Assembly (NCBI RefSeq): GCF_021582895.2
Contig: NZ_CP091139.2
Coordinates: 1,240,001-1,304,000 of the forward strand
Length of the DNA stretch: 64,000 nucleotides
Direction of reading: 5' to 3'
From: Microbacterium elymi
GTDB taxonomy: Bacteria; Actinomycetota; Actinomycetes; Actinomycetales; Microbacteriaceae
The stretch's first letter is position 1, and the number at the start of each line of letters is the position of its first letter. The notes under the pieces are model-generated. The model was not told where the DNA came from. It searched no databases and saw only the letters and a program-made list of their open reading frames with translations. Made by a program: the position numbers and the translations under genes. Shown here one piece after another: positions 9,086 through 19,036 of this stretch.

Positions 9086-10036
9086 ATGAGCGTGATCGAG
9101 AACTCCAAGCTGACGGTCGTCGGCGCCGGCAGCGTCGGATCCAGCACCGCCTATGCCGCGCTCATCCGCGGATCCGCGCGGCACATCGCGCTGTACGACA
9201 TCGCGCGCGAGCGGGCCGAGGCCGAGGTGCTCGACCTCGCGCACGGCACCCAGTTCACCGGCTCGAGTGACATCGTCGGCGGCAGCGACATCTCGGTGGT
9301 CGAGGGGTCGCACGTGGTGGTGATCACGGCCGGGGCGAAGCAGGATCCGGGCCAGACGCGGATGGACCTGGCCGCGGTGAACGCCCGCATCCTCGCCACG
9401 ATGATGCCGCAGCTTGCTCGAGGTCGCCCCGAACGCGATCTACGTCATCGTCACCAATCCGTGCGACGTGCTGACCGTGCTCGCGCAGGAGGCGACCGGC
9501 CTTCCCCCGAGCGGATCTTCGCGTCCGGCACGGTGCTGGACACGTCCCGCCTGCGATGGCCGCTGGCCCGGCGCGCCGGCGTGTCGACCGCCAGCGTGCA
9601 CGCGCACATCGTCGGCGAGCACGGTGACACGCAGTTCCCGCTGTGGTCGCAGGCGACGATCGGCTCGGTGCCGATCCTGGACTGGCGACCCGCCGACGCC
9701 GACCCGTTCACCGAGGGCGAGCTGGCCGAGATCGCCGACGACGTGCGGGATGCCGCATACACGGTCATCCGCGGCAAGGGCGCGACCAACTATGCGATCG
9801 GGCTGTCCAGCGCACGGATCGTGGAGGCGATCCTGAACGACGAGCACGCGCTCATGCCGGTCTCGACGGTGCTCGACGGCGTGCAGGGCGTGAGCGGAGT
9901 GGCGCTGTCGGTGCCCTCGATCGTGAGCGCCTCCGGCGCGGTGCCGATCCGCGAGACATCTTTCTCGGACCGCGAGCGCGAGCTGTTCGCACGCTCCGCA
10001 GGCGCGCTGCGCGAGGCGGCCGACGCCCTGCGCTGA
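9086..10036 (+). CDS. ldh: L-lactate dehydrogenase (two compensating slips)
   Basis: NAD-dependent LDH/MDH-family enzyme converting pyruvate to L-lactate. The Rossmann motif GAGSVGS is near residue 10, followed by the conserved [10 protein letters not shown] loop, NPCDVLT, and the catalytic His in [14 protein letters not shown]. The frame leaves at 9415 (GCTGC read as GCTTGC) and returns near 9507, where a run of six C reads as five. Corrected, the segment reads [20 protein letters not shown] and the whole is 316 residues, the normal length. The active-site arginine within [10 protein letters not shown] is intact. Confidence 0.92.
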   Translation: MSVIENSKLTVVGAGSVGSSTAYAALIRGSARHIALYDIARERAEAEVLDLAHGTQFTGSSDIVGGSDISVVEGSHVVVITAGAKQDPGQTRMDLAAVNARILATMMPQLARGRPERDLRHRHQSVRRADRARAGGDRPSPERIFASGTVLDTSRLRWPLARRAGVSTASVHAHIVGEHGDTQFPLWSQATIGSVPILDWRPADADPFTEGELAEIADDVRDAAYTVIRGKGATNYAIGLSSARIVEAILNDEHALMPVSTVLDGVQGVSGVALSVPSIVSASGAVPIRETSFSDRERELFARSAGALREAADALR

Positions 10037-10071
10037 CATCGGATGTCGCCGGCCCGGCCTAGCCTGGACGC

Positions 10072-11446
10072 ATGGCCACCAAGCAACCCACCGGCTCCCC
10101 GTATCGCTTGCACGGAGTGCGGGTGGACGACGCTGAAGTGGGTCGGCCGGTGCGGCGAGTGCCAGCAGTGGGGCACGGTGGTCGAGGCATCCGAATCCAC
10201 CGGCCTGGCGGCGCGCCGCATCACCGCAGCCGCCCCGCGGCCGGGCGCCGGGCACGCCCCATCACGATGATCGACACCGCCTCGACCCCGCGACGCACGA
10301 GCGGCGTGGGCGAGTTCGACCGGGTGCTGGGCGGCGGCGTGGTCCCCGGCGCGGCGATCCTGCTGTCCGGCGAGCCCGGCGTGGGCAAGTCGACGCTGCT
10401 GCTCGAGGTGGCCGCGCAGTCCGCTCGCGCGGGGCGACGCGTGCTCTACGCCAGCGGCGAGGAGTCCACCGCGCAGGTGCGCCTGCGGGCGGAGCGGACG
10501 GGCGCGTTGCACGACGAGCTGTTCCTGGCGGCCGAGACCGACCTGGCCACCATCCTCGGCCATGTCGACGAGGTCGAGCCCGAGCTGCTCATCGTCGACT
10601 CGGTGCAGACGGTCTCGTCGTCCCTGTCGGACGGACTGGCCGGCCACCCGAGTCAGGTGCGCGAAGTGGCCGCGACGCTCATCCGCGTCGCGAAGGACCG
10701 CGCGCTGCCGATCATCATCGTCGGCCATGTGACCAAGGACGGCTCGATTGCCGGGCCGCGCATCCTCGAGCACCTGGTCGACGTGGTGTGCCACTTCGAA
10801 GGCGACCGCCAGACCGCGCTTGCGCTTCCTGCGCACGCTGAAGAACCGGTTCGGCCCCACCGACGAGGTGGGATGCTTCGACATGACCGGCGCCGGCATC
10901 GAAGAGGTGCCCGACCCCAGCCGGCTGTTCCTGGGCAGCGGCAAGCCCGTCGCCGGCACGTGCGTGACGATCGCGCTCGAGGGGCGGCGCGCGCTGCCGG
11001 TCGAGGTGCAGGCGCTCACGGTGCCCACCGCTGCGCCGAACCCGCGCCGCGTCGTCAGCGGGGTGGACGGCGCCCGTGTCGCCATGATCCTCGCCCTGCT
11101 GCAGAAGCGGACCGGCGTGGACCTGTCCAAGCAGGACGTGTACGTGTCCACGGTCGGCGGGGTGCGGCTCGTCGAGCCCGCCGCCGACCTGGCCATCGCG
11201 ATCGCGATCGCGACCGCGCTGCGCGACCAGGCGGTGCGGCACGACGTCGCCGCGGTGGGCGAGCTGAGCCTGTCCGGCGAGATCCGACCGGTCACCCAGT
11301 CCGCGCAGCGCCGGGGCGAGGCCGGCCGGCTCGGCTACCGCACGGTGATCGACGACGGCGCCCAGTCCATCGCCCGCGCGCTGAACATGGTCGCCGCGAC
11401 CGCGATGGCTCCGACATCCGCGAACGACGATGTCCCCGAGTTCTGA
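10072..11446 (+). CDS. radA: DNA repair protein RadA (three slips)
   Basis: RadA is a RecA-like ATPase that promotes branch migration in recombination. The N-terminal four-cysteine zinc finger (CTECGWTTLKWVGRCGEC) is near residue 13, Walker A is GEPGVGKST, the RadA-specific KNRFG motif follows, and the C-terminal third is the Lon-protease-like domain ending ...TSANDDVPEF. Shifts at 10109 (GCTGC to GCTTGC), about 10253 (C-run short by one) and 10820 (GCTGC to GCTTGC) give 457 residues when corrected, the normal length. An SseB-like gene ends 39 bases downstream on the other strand. Confidence 0.95.
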
Positions 11447-11485
11447 GTCGTGGGCCGGCGGCAGGAGGCTGGTTGGTGCCGGCTG

Positions 11486-11890
11486 TCAGGCGTCCAGCGC
11501 CGCGATGAGGTCGTCCGGCGACGCCTGCATCGGATGCGGTCCGGCGATGTCGAAGAACACCGTCGTGATCTCGTCGCCGTGGGCCGCCAGGAACGCCCGC
11601 AGCCAGGCCGGCGAGTGCAGCCCGACCGCCGGCGGCAGGGTGGCCGGCTTGTGCGTCGCGTCGCTGAAGAGCAGCAGCGCCACATCCCCCGACTCCGGGT
11701 CGCGATACGTCCACACCTCGCCCGAGTCGCGTGGGTCGTCCGGTGCGCCGGGCCGCATCAGCGGCACGACGGTCGGCCCGTGCCGGAGGGCGAAGGCCAC
11801 CGCCGCCATGTCCTGCGTCTGCAGCGCGTCGGCCAGCGGGGTGTTGCGGAAGTCGAGGGGCTTGGGGGGACGCTTCTTGCCGGATGCCAC
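11486..11890 (-). CDS. SseB-family protein
   Basis: A 134-residue protein starting at GTG 11890 (GTGGCATCCGGC). It contains LDFRNTPLADALQ, VPLMRP, a D-rich turn, VALLLFSDATHKPA and a C-terminal VFFDIAGPHPMQASPDDL, the layout of the SseB N-terminal domain found in many actinobacterial proteins of unknown function. It is convergent with radA. No function can be assigned. Confidence 0.7.
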   Translation of the reverse strand: MASGKKRPPKPLDFRNTPLADALQTQDMAAVAFALRHGPTVVPLMRPGAPDDPRDSGEVWTYRDPESGDVALLLFSDATHKPATLPPAVGLHSPAWLRAFLAAHGDEITTVFFDIAGPHPMQASPDDLIAALDA

Positions 11891-11914
11891 GACTCCAGCG
11901 TAGTCGGGACGGAA

Positions 11915-12082
11915 AAGGGCCCCCTCGAGTCGCTCATTGGGGACTGGACGACACGAGAGGGCCCGCACGCTGCAACGGCGGTCGGGGACTCGCTGGGGAC
12001 GAGCCGTTCAGCTGCTGGGGACAGCTCCACCGCGCCTATGCGCAACGTATGCCTACAGTGTAAGGGAAATCCGATTCCAGCC
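11915..12082. other. Structured noncoding stretch with repeated GGGGAC
   Basis: No gene was found. The stretch has near-inverted arms (GGGCCCCCTCG around 11918 and CGAGAGGGCCC around 11953) and the hexamer GGGGAC at about 11939, 11984, 11995 and 12017, with a fifth in the hairpin at 12097. It precedes the SseB-like gene and follows the membrane protein gene. Confidence 0.35.
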
Positions 12083-12105
12083 GCTGTCCCCCTTTTGGGG
12101 ACAGC
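12083..12105 (-). terminator. Hairpin terminator after membrane-anchored protein gene
   Basis: A perfect nine-base stem (GCTGTCCCC with GGGGACAGC) and a five-base CTTTT loop lie 22 bases past the stop of the gene at 12127-12839. Confidence 0.6.
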
Positions 12106-12126
12106 TCTCCGCAGCGTTGCCGCAGA

Positions 12127-12839
12127 TCAGTACAGCTGGAAGAGGGCGTCGTCGATCGATTCGATCCCGCCGATCGAGACGGTCAGGTGATAGGTCGCAC
12201 CGCCACCGGGCGCCTTCGGCCGGTTCTTCGCCTCGCAGGTCGCCACCGATGATCGGGTGCGGTCCCAGGTGATCGGCGTGGCGCTGGCGACCTTCTGGCC
12301 GGCCTTCAGCAGCACCACCATGTCGCTCGGCTCGGTCTGACAGTCGGTGGACTGCCACCAGGTGTCGCTGCCGCTGGTGATCGCGAATGTCTGCGCGCTC
12401 GTGCCGACATTCAGGGTGCAGGCGGCCGATCCGGTGTTGGTCAGCTGGATCGACAGTTTCGGGTCCTGCCCGGACGCATAGCTGCTCTTGTCGGTGACGG
12501 CGGTCACGGCGACGTCGTTCGCGCTGCAGGGCTTGGCGGATGCCGCCGGTCCGGCGCTCGCCTTCGCGCTCGAGGTCGCACCCGGCGTCGGCGACGCACT
12601 CCCCGGGTGCCGGTCGGCGTCGCCGACGGTGTGGCCCCGCTGGTGTTCTGCACCGACGGCAGCAGCGGGTCTGCCGACTGGGTCGCGGCATCCTTGTTCC
12701 CCTGCTCTGCGCTCCCCCGCCATGGCTGCGCGATCAGCACCCACACCACGGCCACCACGATGACCAGCAGCACGAGCAGCACCAGGAGGCGCCGGCGCCG
12801 ATAGACGGCGGGCGAGTGACGGCGGTGGGGTGTGCTCAC
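12127..12839 (-). CDS. Membrane-anchored protein with extracellular Ig-like domain
   Basis: GTG at 12839 starts MSTPHRRHSPAVYRRRR, an Arg-rich cytoplasmic tail, followed by a single membrane span (LLVLLVLLVIVVAVVWVLI). A Ser/Thr/Pro/Ala linker leads to a beta-rich domain with two or more disulfide-capable cysteines (CSANDVAVTAVTDKSSYASG ... CTLNVGTSAQTFAI ... DCQTEP), which resembles BsuPI-like/DUF4232-like Ig folds. One base is missing near 12617 in the linker; restoring it gives 237 residues. Function unknown; a cell-envelope role is inferred only from topology. Confidence 0.65.
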
Positions 12840-12920
12840 GGTGTCAGGGTAAGTCGCCGGCCGCCCCCGCACCGGGAGGGCGCGCCCGGGCCCAGGTCGA
12901 TCACAGCGGGAGGAGCGCGC

Positions 12921-13421
12921 TCACAGCAGCTTGATCATGCGCGTGTTCCCCAGGGTGTTGGGCTTGACGTGCGCGAGGTCGAGGAACTCGGCGACACCGG
13001 CATCCGGGCTGCGCAGCAGCTGGGCGTACACGTCCGGATCGACGATCTGCTCGCCGATCGGCGTGAAGCCGTGCCGGGTGAAGAACGACACCTCGAAGGT
13101 GAGGCAGAACAGCCGCGACAGTCCGAGCTCGATCGCCCGGGCCTCCAGCACCTCGACGATCCGACCGCCGATCCCCTCATGGAGCCGGTCCTCGCGCACC
13201 AGCAGGGTGCGCACCTCGCCGATGTCGCGCCAGATCACGTGCAGGGCGCCGCATCCGATCACCGCGCCGTCATGCTCGGCGACCACGAACTCCTGCACCG
13301 CCTCGAACAGCGACACCAGCTCCTTGCCGAGCAGGATGCGCCGATCCACCAAGGGGGCCAGCAGCCCGTGGATCGCCTGGACGTCGGCGGTGCGGGCGGG
13401 GCGGATGACGATCTCGGTCAC
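12921..13421 (-). CDS. Amino-acid N-acetyltransferase (ArgA-like GNAT)
   Basis: A 166-residue single-domain GNAT. IRPARTADVQAIHGLLAPL opens the fold, VIGCGALHVIW and VRTLLV form the central strands, and DRLHEGIGGRIVEVLEA is the acetyl-CoA loop. The sequence matches the short actinobacterial type that acetylates glutamate as the first step of arginine synthesis. No other arginine genes are nearby. The mycofactocin regulator gene ends 67 bases upstream on the same strand. Confidence 0.82.
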   Translation of the reverse strand: MTEIVIRPARTADVQAIHGLLAPLVDRRILLGKELVSLFEAVQEFVVAEHDGAVIGCGALHVIWRDIGEVRTLLVREDRLHEGIGGRIVEVLEARAIELGLSRLFCLTFEVSFFTRHGFTPIGEQIVDPDVYAQLLRSPDAGVAEFLDLAHVKPNTLGNTRMIKLL

Positions 13422-13488
13422 TCGCCCAGCCTACGACCGACCCGCCCGGCGACCCGGGAGGACGGGGCGGTGCCGGGCTGGGCCGGCG

Positions 13489-14120
13489 TCAGTCGCTCAG
13501 CGCCGTGCCCCGCATGGTGAACCAGCCGAACGCCTCGTCGATGCGGGCGAGGAGATCTTCGTCGTCCCCGGCCAGCCACTGCTCGTACGAGGCGAGGCAC
13601 ATGCCCAGACATGTCCAGCCGATCGCACGCGGACGGAAGGCGTCGGGCGACTCGCCCAGGCGCCGCGCGGCGTAGTCGACAACGACCTGCCGCCAGTCCG
13701 CGTAGCGCAGCGAGGAGTGCGCGATCAGGCTCGGCACCGTCAGGATCAGGCGCATCCGCTCGCGGTGGAACGGGATCTCCTCCTCTGGAAACCGATTGAA
13801 CTCGATGACGGCTTCGTGCAGCGCGTCCATGAGCGCGACGGAGTCGCCGAGCGCGTCGAGGTGGGCGGCCATCTTCGCGAGGAGTTCGTCGAAGCTGCCC
13901 AGGCCAGGTCGTTCTTGGATGCGTAGTAGCGGAAGAACGTTCTCCGACCGATCCTGGCGGCGCGGGCGATCTCATCGACCGTGGTCTCGTCGAAGCCGTT
14001 CGCCAGGAACAGCTCCAGGGCGATATGGCTCAGCTCGTCGCGCGATGTCGACGGCGATCGGCCGCCGCGGGACCGCCGATCAGCGGCTCCAGAGGCGCTC
14101 TCCGCCAGATTCTCATCCAC
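13489..14120 (-). CDS. mftR: MftR-type TetR-family regulator (one slip)
   Basis: Residues 15-65 are a TetR helix-turn-helix (ETTVDEIARAARIGRRTFFRYYASKNDL). The rest matches the mycofactocin-system regulator family: EFNRFPEEEIPFHRERMRL, then LTVPSLIAHSSLRYADWRQV and YEQWLA. A G missing from TGGGGCAGC near 13905 splits the gene; corrected it is 210 residues. Start GTG at 14120 has GGAAGAG six bases upstream. It is divergent from a short ORF and the SDR-MoxR-MftD cluster, which it probably regulates. Confidence 0.85.
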
Positions 14121-14211
14121 GAGCTCTTCCAATCGGCACTCGGTGTCACTACTATCGTCCCCAACAGCGAGATCCGTCGACGACGACAGATATCCGCGGA
14201 AGGAGCATCGC

Positions 14212-14370
14212 ATGGAAAGGGAGACCTTGGCCGGCGAAGCGCTCCGGTCTGATCAGAAAATCGTAGACCCAGTCCTGCGCGGCCTGCCTGCGGACCGCGC
14301 GCTGATCCCGACATCCACGCCGACCGGCGTCGGGCGTCACGAGGAGGGCGAACGCATCGACCCCCGCTGA
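14212..14370 (+). CDS. 52-residue ORF at head of mycofactocin-associated cluster
   Basis: ATG at 14212 has a strong GGAAGGAG ribosome site at ideal spacing. The peptide is hydrophilic, starts MERETLAGEALRSDQKIVD, contains PTSTPTGVG and ends EGERIDPR. It is first in the strand that continues with three SDRs and MftD. It does not end in the Val-Tyr pair of MftA precursors and lacks the conserved CGVY tail, so it is not recognised as a mycofactocin precursor. No family is recognised. Confidence 0.55.
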   Translation: MERETLAGEALRSDQKIVDPVLRGLPADRALIPTSTPTGVGRHEEGERIDPR

Positions 14371-14392
14371 GCTCCGCCGTCTGTGGCACCCG

Positions 14393-14408
14393 CGACACCC
14401 GGGTGTCG
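14393..14408. promoter_or_regulatory. 16-base perfect palindrome before first SDR
   Basis: CGACACCCGGGTGTCG lies between the 52-residue ORF and the first SDR gene, 62 bases before its start. It could be an operator (for example for the MftR-type regulator) or part of an attenuator. Confidence 0.4.
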
Positions 14409-14469
14409 GGGCGAGGTGCGTCACGAGGGGCGCCGATTCGGCGCGCCCGCAGACAGAAAGGAACCCACG

Positions 14470-15332
14470 ATGGGACTTCTCGATGGAAAGGTCGTGCTCG
14501 TCACGGGCGGCTCGCGCGGTCAGGGCCGCGCGCACGCCGTCACCAGCGCACGGGAGGGCGCAGATGTCGTGATCGTCGACACGCTCGACCAGATCGGATC
14601 GGTCGCCTACCCGATGGCACAGCAGGCCGACTTCGACGAGACGGTGCAGGCAGGTCGAAGCCCTCGACCGCCGGATCGTGCCGGTCGTCGGCGATGTGCG
14701 CAAGCAGGCCGACCTGGACCACGCCGTCGCCGAGGGGATCGCCGCACTCGGCAAGATCGACGTGCTGATCGCCAACGCCGGCATCTTCTCACTCGCCCCG
14801 GCGCACGAGCTGACCGACGAGATGTGGGATGACATGATCGCGGTGAACCTCACTGGCGTCTGGAAGTCCGCCAAGGCGGTGCTGCCGCACATGATGGAGC
14901 GCGGCAGCGGTTCGATCGTGATGACGTCCTCGATCAACGGCCTCGAGCCGGGCGTCAACTACGTGCACTACTGCGCGGCGAAGTTCGGCGTGGTCGGGAT
15001 CATGAAGACCCTCGCGCTGGAGTATGCCCGACACGGCATCCGGGTGAACTCCGTGCACCCGGGCGCGATCCTCACTCCGATGACCAGCTGGCAGGGCGCA
15101 TGGGACATGATGTCGGGCAAGCCGGCCGGCGAGGGCACCGAGGCCGACATGCTCGAAGCGGGCTACTCGTTCCACGCGCTGAAGGGCGCCGGCTTCCTCT
15201 CGCCGCAAGCGGATCGCTGACGCCGCGCTCTGGCTGAACTCCGATCTGGCCGCCGCCGTCACCGGCATCTCGGTGCCGGTGGATGCCGGCCACCTGCTGC
15301 AGCCCGGATACAACCCCGACCCCGTCAAGTGA
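14470..15332 (+). CDS. Mycofactocin-type SDR oxidoreductase 1 (two slips)
   Basis: A classical-SDR-like dehydrogenase of the subfamily coupled to mycofactocin, which keeps its nicotinamide bound. The cofactor motif VTGGSRGQGRAHA is at residue 9, NAG at about 97 and the catalytic YCAAK at about 172. A subfamily insert between the first folds reads TVQQVEALDRRIVPVVGDVR once the extra G at 14649 (GCAGC to GCAGGC) is removed; a second slip at 15208 (GCAGC to GCAAGC) restores SPQRIADAALWL and the normal GISVPVDAG end. Corrected length 286. Start ATG at 14470 with AAAGGAA upstream. Confidence 0.9.
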
Positions 15333-15363
15333 CGGTGTCGCCCACGAAGGAAGGATCCCGATC

Positions 15364-16194
15364 ATGGGAAGAGTAGAAGGCAAGGTCGCTTTCATCACCG
15401 GAGCGGCGCGCGGCCAGGGTCGCAGCCACGCCATCCGGCTGGCGCAGGAGGGGGCCGACATCATCGCGGTCGATCTTCTCGAGGACATCCCAGGCGCCCC
15501 GTATGCGCGGGCGACCGAGGAGGATCTCGCCGAGACGGTGAGCCAGGTCGAGGCGCTGGACCGGCGGATCGTCGCCACCAAGGCCGATGTGCGCGACTAC
15601 GCGGGGCTCAAGCAGGCCGTCGATGACGGGGTGGCCCAGCTCGGCCGCCTCGACATCGTCTCGGCCAACGCGGGCATCTCCACGCAGATGGCACCGGCCG
15701 ACGAGCTCGGCGAGGACATGTGGCAGAACATGATCGCCACGAACCTCACCGGCGTGTGGCACACGGCCAAGGCCGCCATCCCGCACCTGAAGGCCGGTGG
15801 TCGCGGCGGGGCGATCGTGCTGACGAGCTCGGATGCGGGCCTGTTCGCGTTCCCGAACATCGCCCACTACGTCTCGGCCAAGCACGGTGTAGTGGGTCTG
15901 ATGCGCACGCTGGCACTCGAGCTGGCGCCGGACATGATCCGGGTCAACAGCATCCATCCCACCCAGGTGGATACGCCGATGATCAAGAACCCGCGGGTGT
16001 ACGGCCTGTTCGTCGGCAAGGAGGAGGGCACCCTGGAGGAGTTCCTTCCGGTCTCCCAGGCGATGAACGCGCTGCCCATCCCCTGGGTGGAGGCCGTGGA
16101 CATCTCCAACGCGCTGCTGTGGCTCGCCTCCGACGAGGCACGCTATGTCACCGGCGTCGCCCTGCCGGTGGACGCGGGCGCGGCGATCAAGTGA
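15364..16194 (+). CDS. Mycofactocin-type SDR oxidoreductase 2
   Basis: An intact 276-residue SDR with TGAARGQGRSHA at residue 13, NAG, catalytic YVSAK and the subfamily insert ETVSQVEALDRRIVATKADV. These enzymes oxidise alcohols with a non-exchangeable nicotinamide that is thought to be re-oxidised by mycofactocin. It starts 31 bases after SDR1 with an AAGGAAGGA-type site. Its TGA overlaps the GTG start of the MoxR gene, so the two are translationally coupled. Confidence 0.92.
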   Translation: MGRVEGKVAFITGAARGQGRSHAIRLAQEGADIIAVDLLEDIPGAPYARATEEDLAETVSQVEALDRRIVATKADVRDYAGLKQAVDDGVAQLGRLDIVSANAGISTQMAPADELGEDMWQNMIATNLTGVWHTAKAAIPHLKAGGRGGAIVLTSSDAGLFAFPNIAHYVSAKHGVVGLMRTLALELAPDMIRVNSIHPTQVDTPMIKNPRVYGLFVGKEEGTLEEFLPVSQAMNALPIPWVEAVDISNALLWLASDEARYVTGVALPVDAGAAIK

Positions 16195-17112
16195 GCGGCG
16201 GCGATCCGGCGCAAGCTCGCCGAGAGCCGGAAGCGGATCGCCGCCCGCATCGTCGGCCGGGAGCGTGAGCTCGAACTCACGCTCGCGGCCGTCGATGCCG
16301 GCCGCGACATCGTGCTGGAAGGTCCGCCCGGCACCAGCAAGACGACGATCCTGTCCGCGATCACCTCGGAGTGGGGCATCCCGCTCCTGTTCGTGGAGGG
16401 CAATGCCGACCTCACCCCGTCGAAGCTGGTCGGCCATCACAACCCGGCCCGCGTGCTGCGCGAGGACTACTCCGCCGACAACTTCGTGCCGGGCCCGCTC
16501 GTGGAGGCCATGCAGCAGGGCGGCTTCCTCTACATCGAAGAGTTCAACCGTGCACCGGAGGACACCTTGAACACGCTGCTGACGGCGATGGCCGACCGGT
16601 CGATCGCGGTGCCGCGGGTCGGCCGGATCCGCGCCGAGCCCACGTTCCGCGTGATCGCGTCGATGAACCCGTACGACAACGTCGGGACCACGCGCCTGTC
16701 CACGAGCGTGCACGATCGGCTGAACCGGCTCGCCGTGGGCTATCAGGACGCAGATGCCGAGGAGCGCATCGTCGCATTGCGCTCCGGGGTGTCCGACCCG
16801 CTCGGCGAGCGCCTGATCCGTGATGCGGTCGCTCTCACGCGCGCCACGCGCGAACACGACGACGTGCGGCAGGGCTCGAGCGTCCGCGGTGCCATCGACA
16901 CGGTGCTGGTGGCGACCCGACTCGCCCGGCTGCGCGGGGTGGATGAGCCGGATGCCGCGGACTACCCGGAACTGGTCTTCGATGCGATGATCGTGGCACT
17001 GTCGGGGCGGATCCACCTGGATGAGGCGGCCGAGACCACCCCGGAGCAGGTGCTGCGGGAGATCTGGGAGGACCGATTCATCCTGGAGCCGCACCAGGCC
17101 GCGCCCGGCTGA
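16191..17112 (+). CDS. MoxR-family AAA+ ATPase (one slip)
   Basis: AAA+ chaperone-like ATPase. Walker A is LEGPPGTSKTT near residue 43, Walker B-like GGFLYIEEFNRAPED follows, then sensor-1 VIASMNPYDNVG. The GTG start overlaps the SDR2 stop; the frame shifts at 16213 (GCAGC to GCAAGC) and gives 306 residues when corrected. MoxR proteins usually pair with a VWA protein to mature or insert cofactors into a client enzyme, and here the VWA gene follows directly. The client is unknown; the SDRs or a mycofactocin-linked dehydrogenase are candidates. Confidence 0.88.
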
Positions 17113-18099
17113 AGGGAGATCGCGGCCGACTCGCCGCTTGCGCCGCGGCGGGCGCGGCACGCGCACCCCGGGCACGCCGCTGCGGCGCCGGCCGAAGGAG
17201 TTGGACGCCGCCCCGACCGCATTCGAGGTGAGCGGCGATGAGGGCGGCCTCGTCCTGCGCGCCACGCGCACCGGTCGAGGCGCGAGGACGGTCGCGGCGC
17301 CGCGCGGGCAGGCGCGCGCCGAGACCGACGAGGTCGGCACGGTCGTGCCGCTTCCCGCCGACGGCGCACCCCCGACCCGGTCGTGCGTGAGATCGCGCAG
17401 CAGATCGCGACCCGATTGTCGGTGGCCCACGCTCGCCACGACGTCACCGCACGTCGCGGCATCGGCGAGCTGGACAGCATCCCCTACCGGGGCACCTCGG
17501 ACGAGATCGACCTGGACCGCACGATCGAGGTGCTCGCCGAACGGCCCGTCCCCGACGATGAGGACATCATCGTTCGCGAGCGCCTGCGCACGAAGCGCTC
17601 GGTCGTGCTGCTGGTGGATGTCTCCGGGTCGATGCGCGGTGAGCGGATCAAGACGGCTCGCTGCCACGGTGGGTGCGCTCTCGGCACAGCTGCGAGCACG
17701 ACGCTCTCGGCGTGATCGCGTTCTGGTCCGACGCCGCGATCCTCCTCCCGCTCGGTGCGCCCGTCTCGCCGACGGCGCTGCTGGATGACATCCTGCGCCT
17801 GCCGGCGCGCGGACTGACGAACGTGGCGTTCCCGCTCGAGCTGGCCGCGACGCAAGCTCGCACGGGTGCCGGCGCGCGATGCGCGGGTGGTGCTGCTGTC
17901 GGACTGCGTACACAACGCCGGACCGGACCCACGCCCTCTCGCCGCGCGTCTCCCGCGCCTGGATGTGCTGCTGGATGCCAGTGGTGAGCAGGACGTGCAG
18001 CTCGGGCGCGAGCTTTCGGCACGCGGTCGGGGCACCTGCCGCATCATCCACGGGTACCGCGATGTCGCACCCGCGCTCGGCCAGATGTTCCGCACATGA
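17113..18099 (+). CDS. VWA-domain protein, MoxR partner (several slips)
   Basis: A basic Arg-rich N-terminus leads to an acidic linker, REIAQQIATRLSVAHARHD, and a von Willebrand A domain with an intact MIDAS start, LLVDVSGSMRG (DxSxS). The rest reads SDAAILLPLGAPVSPTALLD, then ARVVLLSDCVHNAGPDPRP and ends DVAPALGQMFRT. Frame changes lie near 17139 (GCTGC to GCTTGC), 17372 (C-run short), 17656 (GCTGCTGC site), 17690 (CG missing) and 17854 (GCAGC to GCAAGC). No plausible start codon is seen just after the MoxR stop, so the start is unresolved; GTG near 17228 is an alternative. Confidence 0.7.
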
Positions 18100-18186
18100 A
18101 ATCCGAAATGCCCTTCTATATGACACTCAGTGCCAATAGACTGTGCGGGATGCGACGACGCATCATCCAATGACACGGAGGTCATC

Positions 18187-19007
18187 ATGACAGGACGCCT
18201 CGAAGGCAAAGTCGCCTTCATCACCGGAGCCGCACGCGGCCAGGGTCGCGCGCACGCGGTCCGCCTGGCCCAGGAGGGCGCCGACATCATCGCCGTCGAC
18301 CTCGCCGGCCATCTCGACCACGTTCCCTACGACTCCCCCACTCCGGCCGACCTCGACGAGACAGTGCGCCAGGTCGAGGCGCTGGATCGACGCATCGTCG
18401 CCGCGATCGCCGACGTCCGCGACATCGACGCGCTGCGCGCGGCGGCGGATAGGGGCGTGGCCGAGTTCGGACGGCTCGACGTCATCGTCGCGAACGCCGG
18501 CATCTGCATCCCCGAGGCCTGGGACACCATCACACCCGAAACCTTCCGGGTCACCATCGACACCAACGTGGTCGGCGTCTGGAATACCGTCATGGCCGGC
18601 GCGCACCACATCATCGACGGCGGACGCGGCGGATCCATCATCCTGACCAGCTCATACGCGGGCAAGAAGATGCAAGCCCTTCATGGTGCACTACACGGCG
18701 AGCAAGCACGCCGTGACGGGAATGACCCGCGCGTTCGCAAGCCGAACTCGGTCCGCACAGCATCCGGGTCAACAGCGTCCACCCCGGCGGCGTGAACACG
18801 CCGATGGGCTCCGGCAACATGGTCGAGGCGATCACGAAGGCCGGCGAGACGAACCCGGCGCTGAATGCGATGGGCACCCCGTTCCTGCCGATCTGGGCCG
18901 CCGAACCGGAGGACATCGCCAACGCCGTCGCGTTCCTCGCCTCCGACGACGCCCGTCTGATCACCGCCGAGCACCTGAGCATCGACCAGGGCGCTCACAC
19001 CTTCTGA
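18187..19007 (+). CDS. Mycofactocin-type SDR oxidoreductase 3 (two slips)
   Basis: A third SDR of the same subfamily, with TGAARGQGRAHA, the insert ETVRQVEALDRRIVAAIADV, NAGICIP and catalytic YTASK. Slips at 18674 and 18739 (both GCAGC to GCAAGC) hide the middle; corrected it reads KKMQPFMVHYTASKHAV and RAFAAELGPHSIRVNSVHPGG, giving 272 residues. It begins 88 bases after the VWA gene with GGAGG-like ACACGGAGGTC upstream and ends 29 bases before mftD. Confidence 0.9.
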
Positions 19008-19036
19008 GCCCGCGCTCCGCGCAGAGAGGATCGCAT

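Noticed and set aside
10072..11446. Programmed frameshifting in radA (and clpC)
   Set aside because: There are several shifts per gene in both directions at the same GCAGC-type sites seen in unrelated genes, with no slippery heptamer; error-like insertion explains them better.
14212..14370. Mycofactocin precursor MftA
   Set aside because: It lacks the conserved C-terminal CGVY end with Val-Tyr, and MftB/C are not adjacent.
15325..18126. A 933-codon open frame antisense to the SDR-MoxR-VWA genes
   Set aside because: It is a high-G+C shadow: the opposite strand has strong family matches, and the antisense translation is Arg/His/Asp-rich with no motif.
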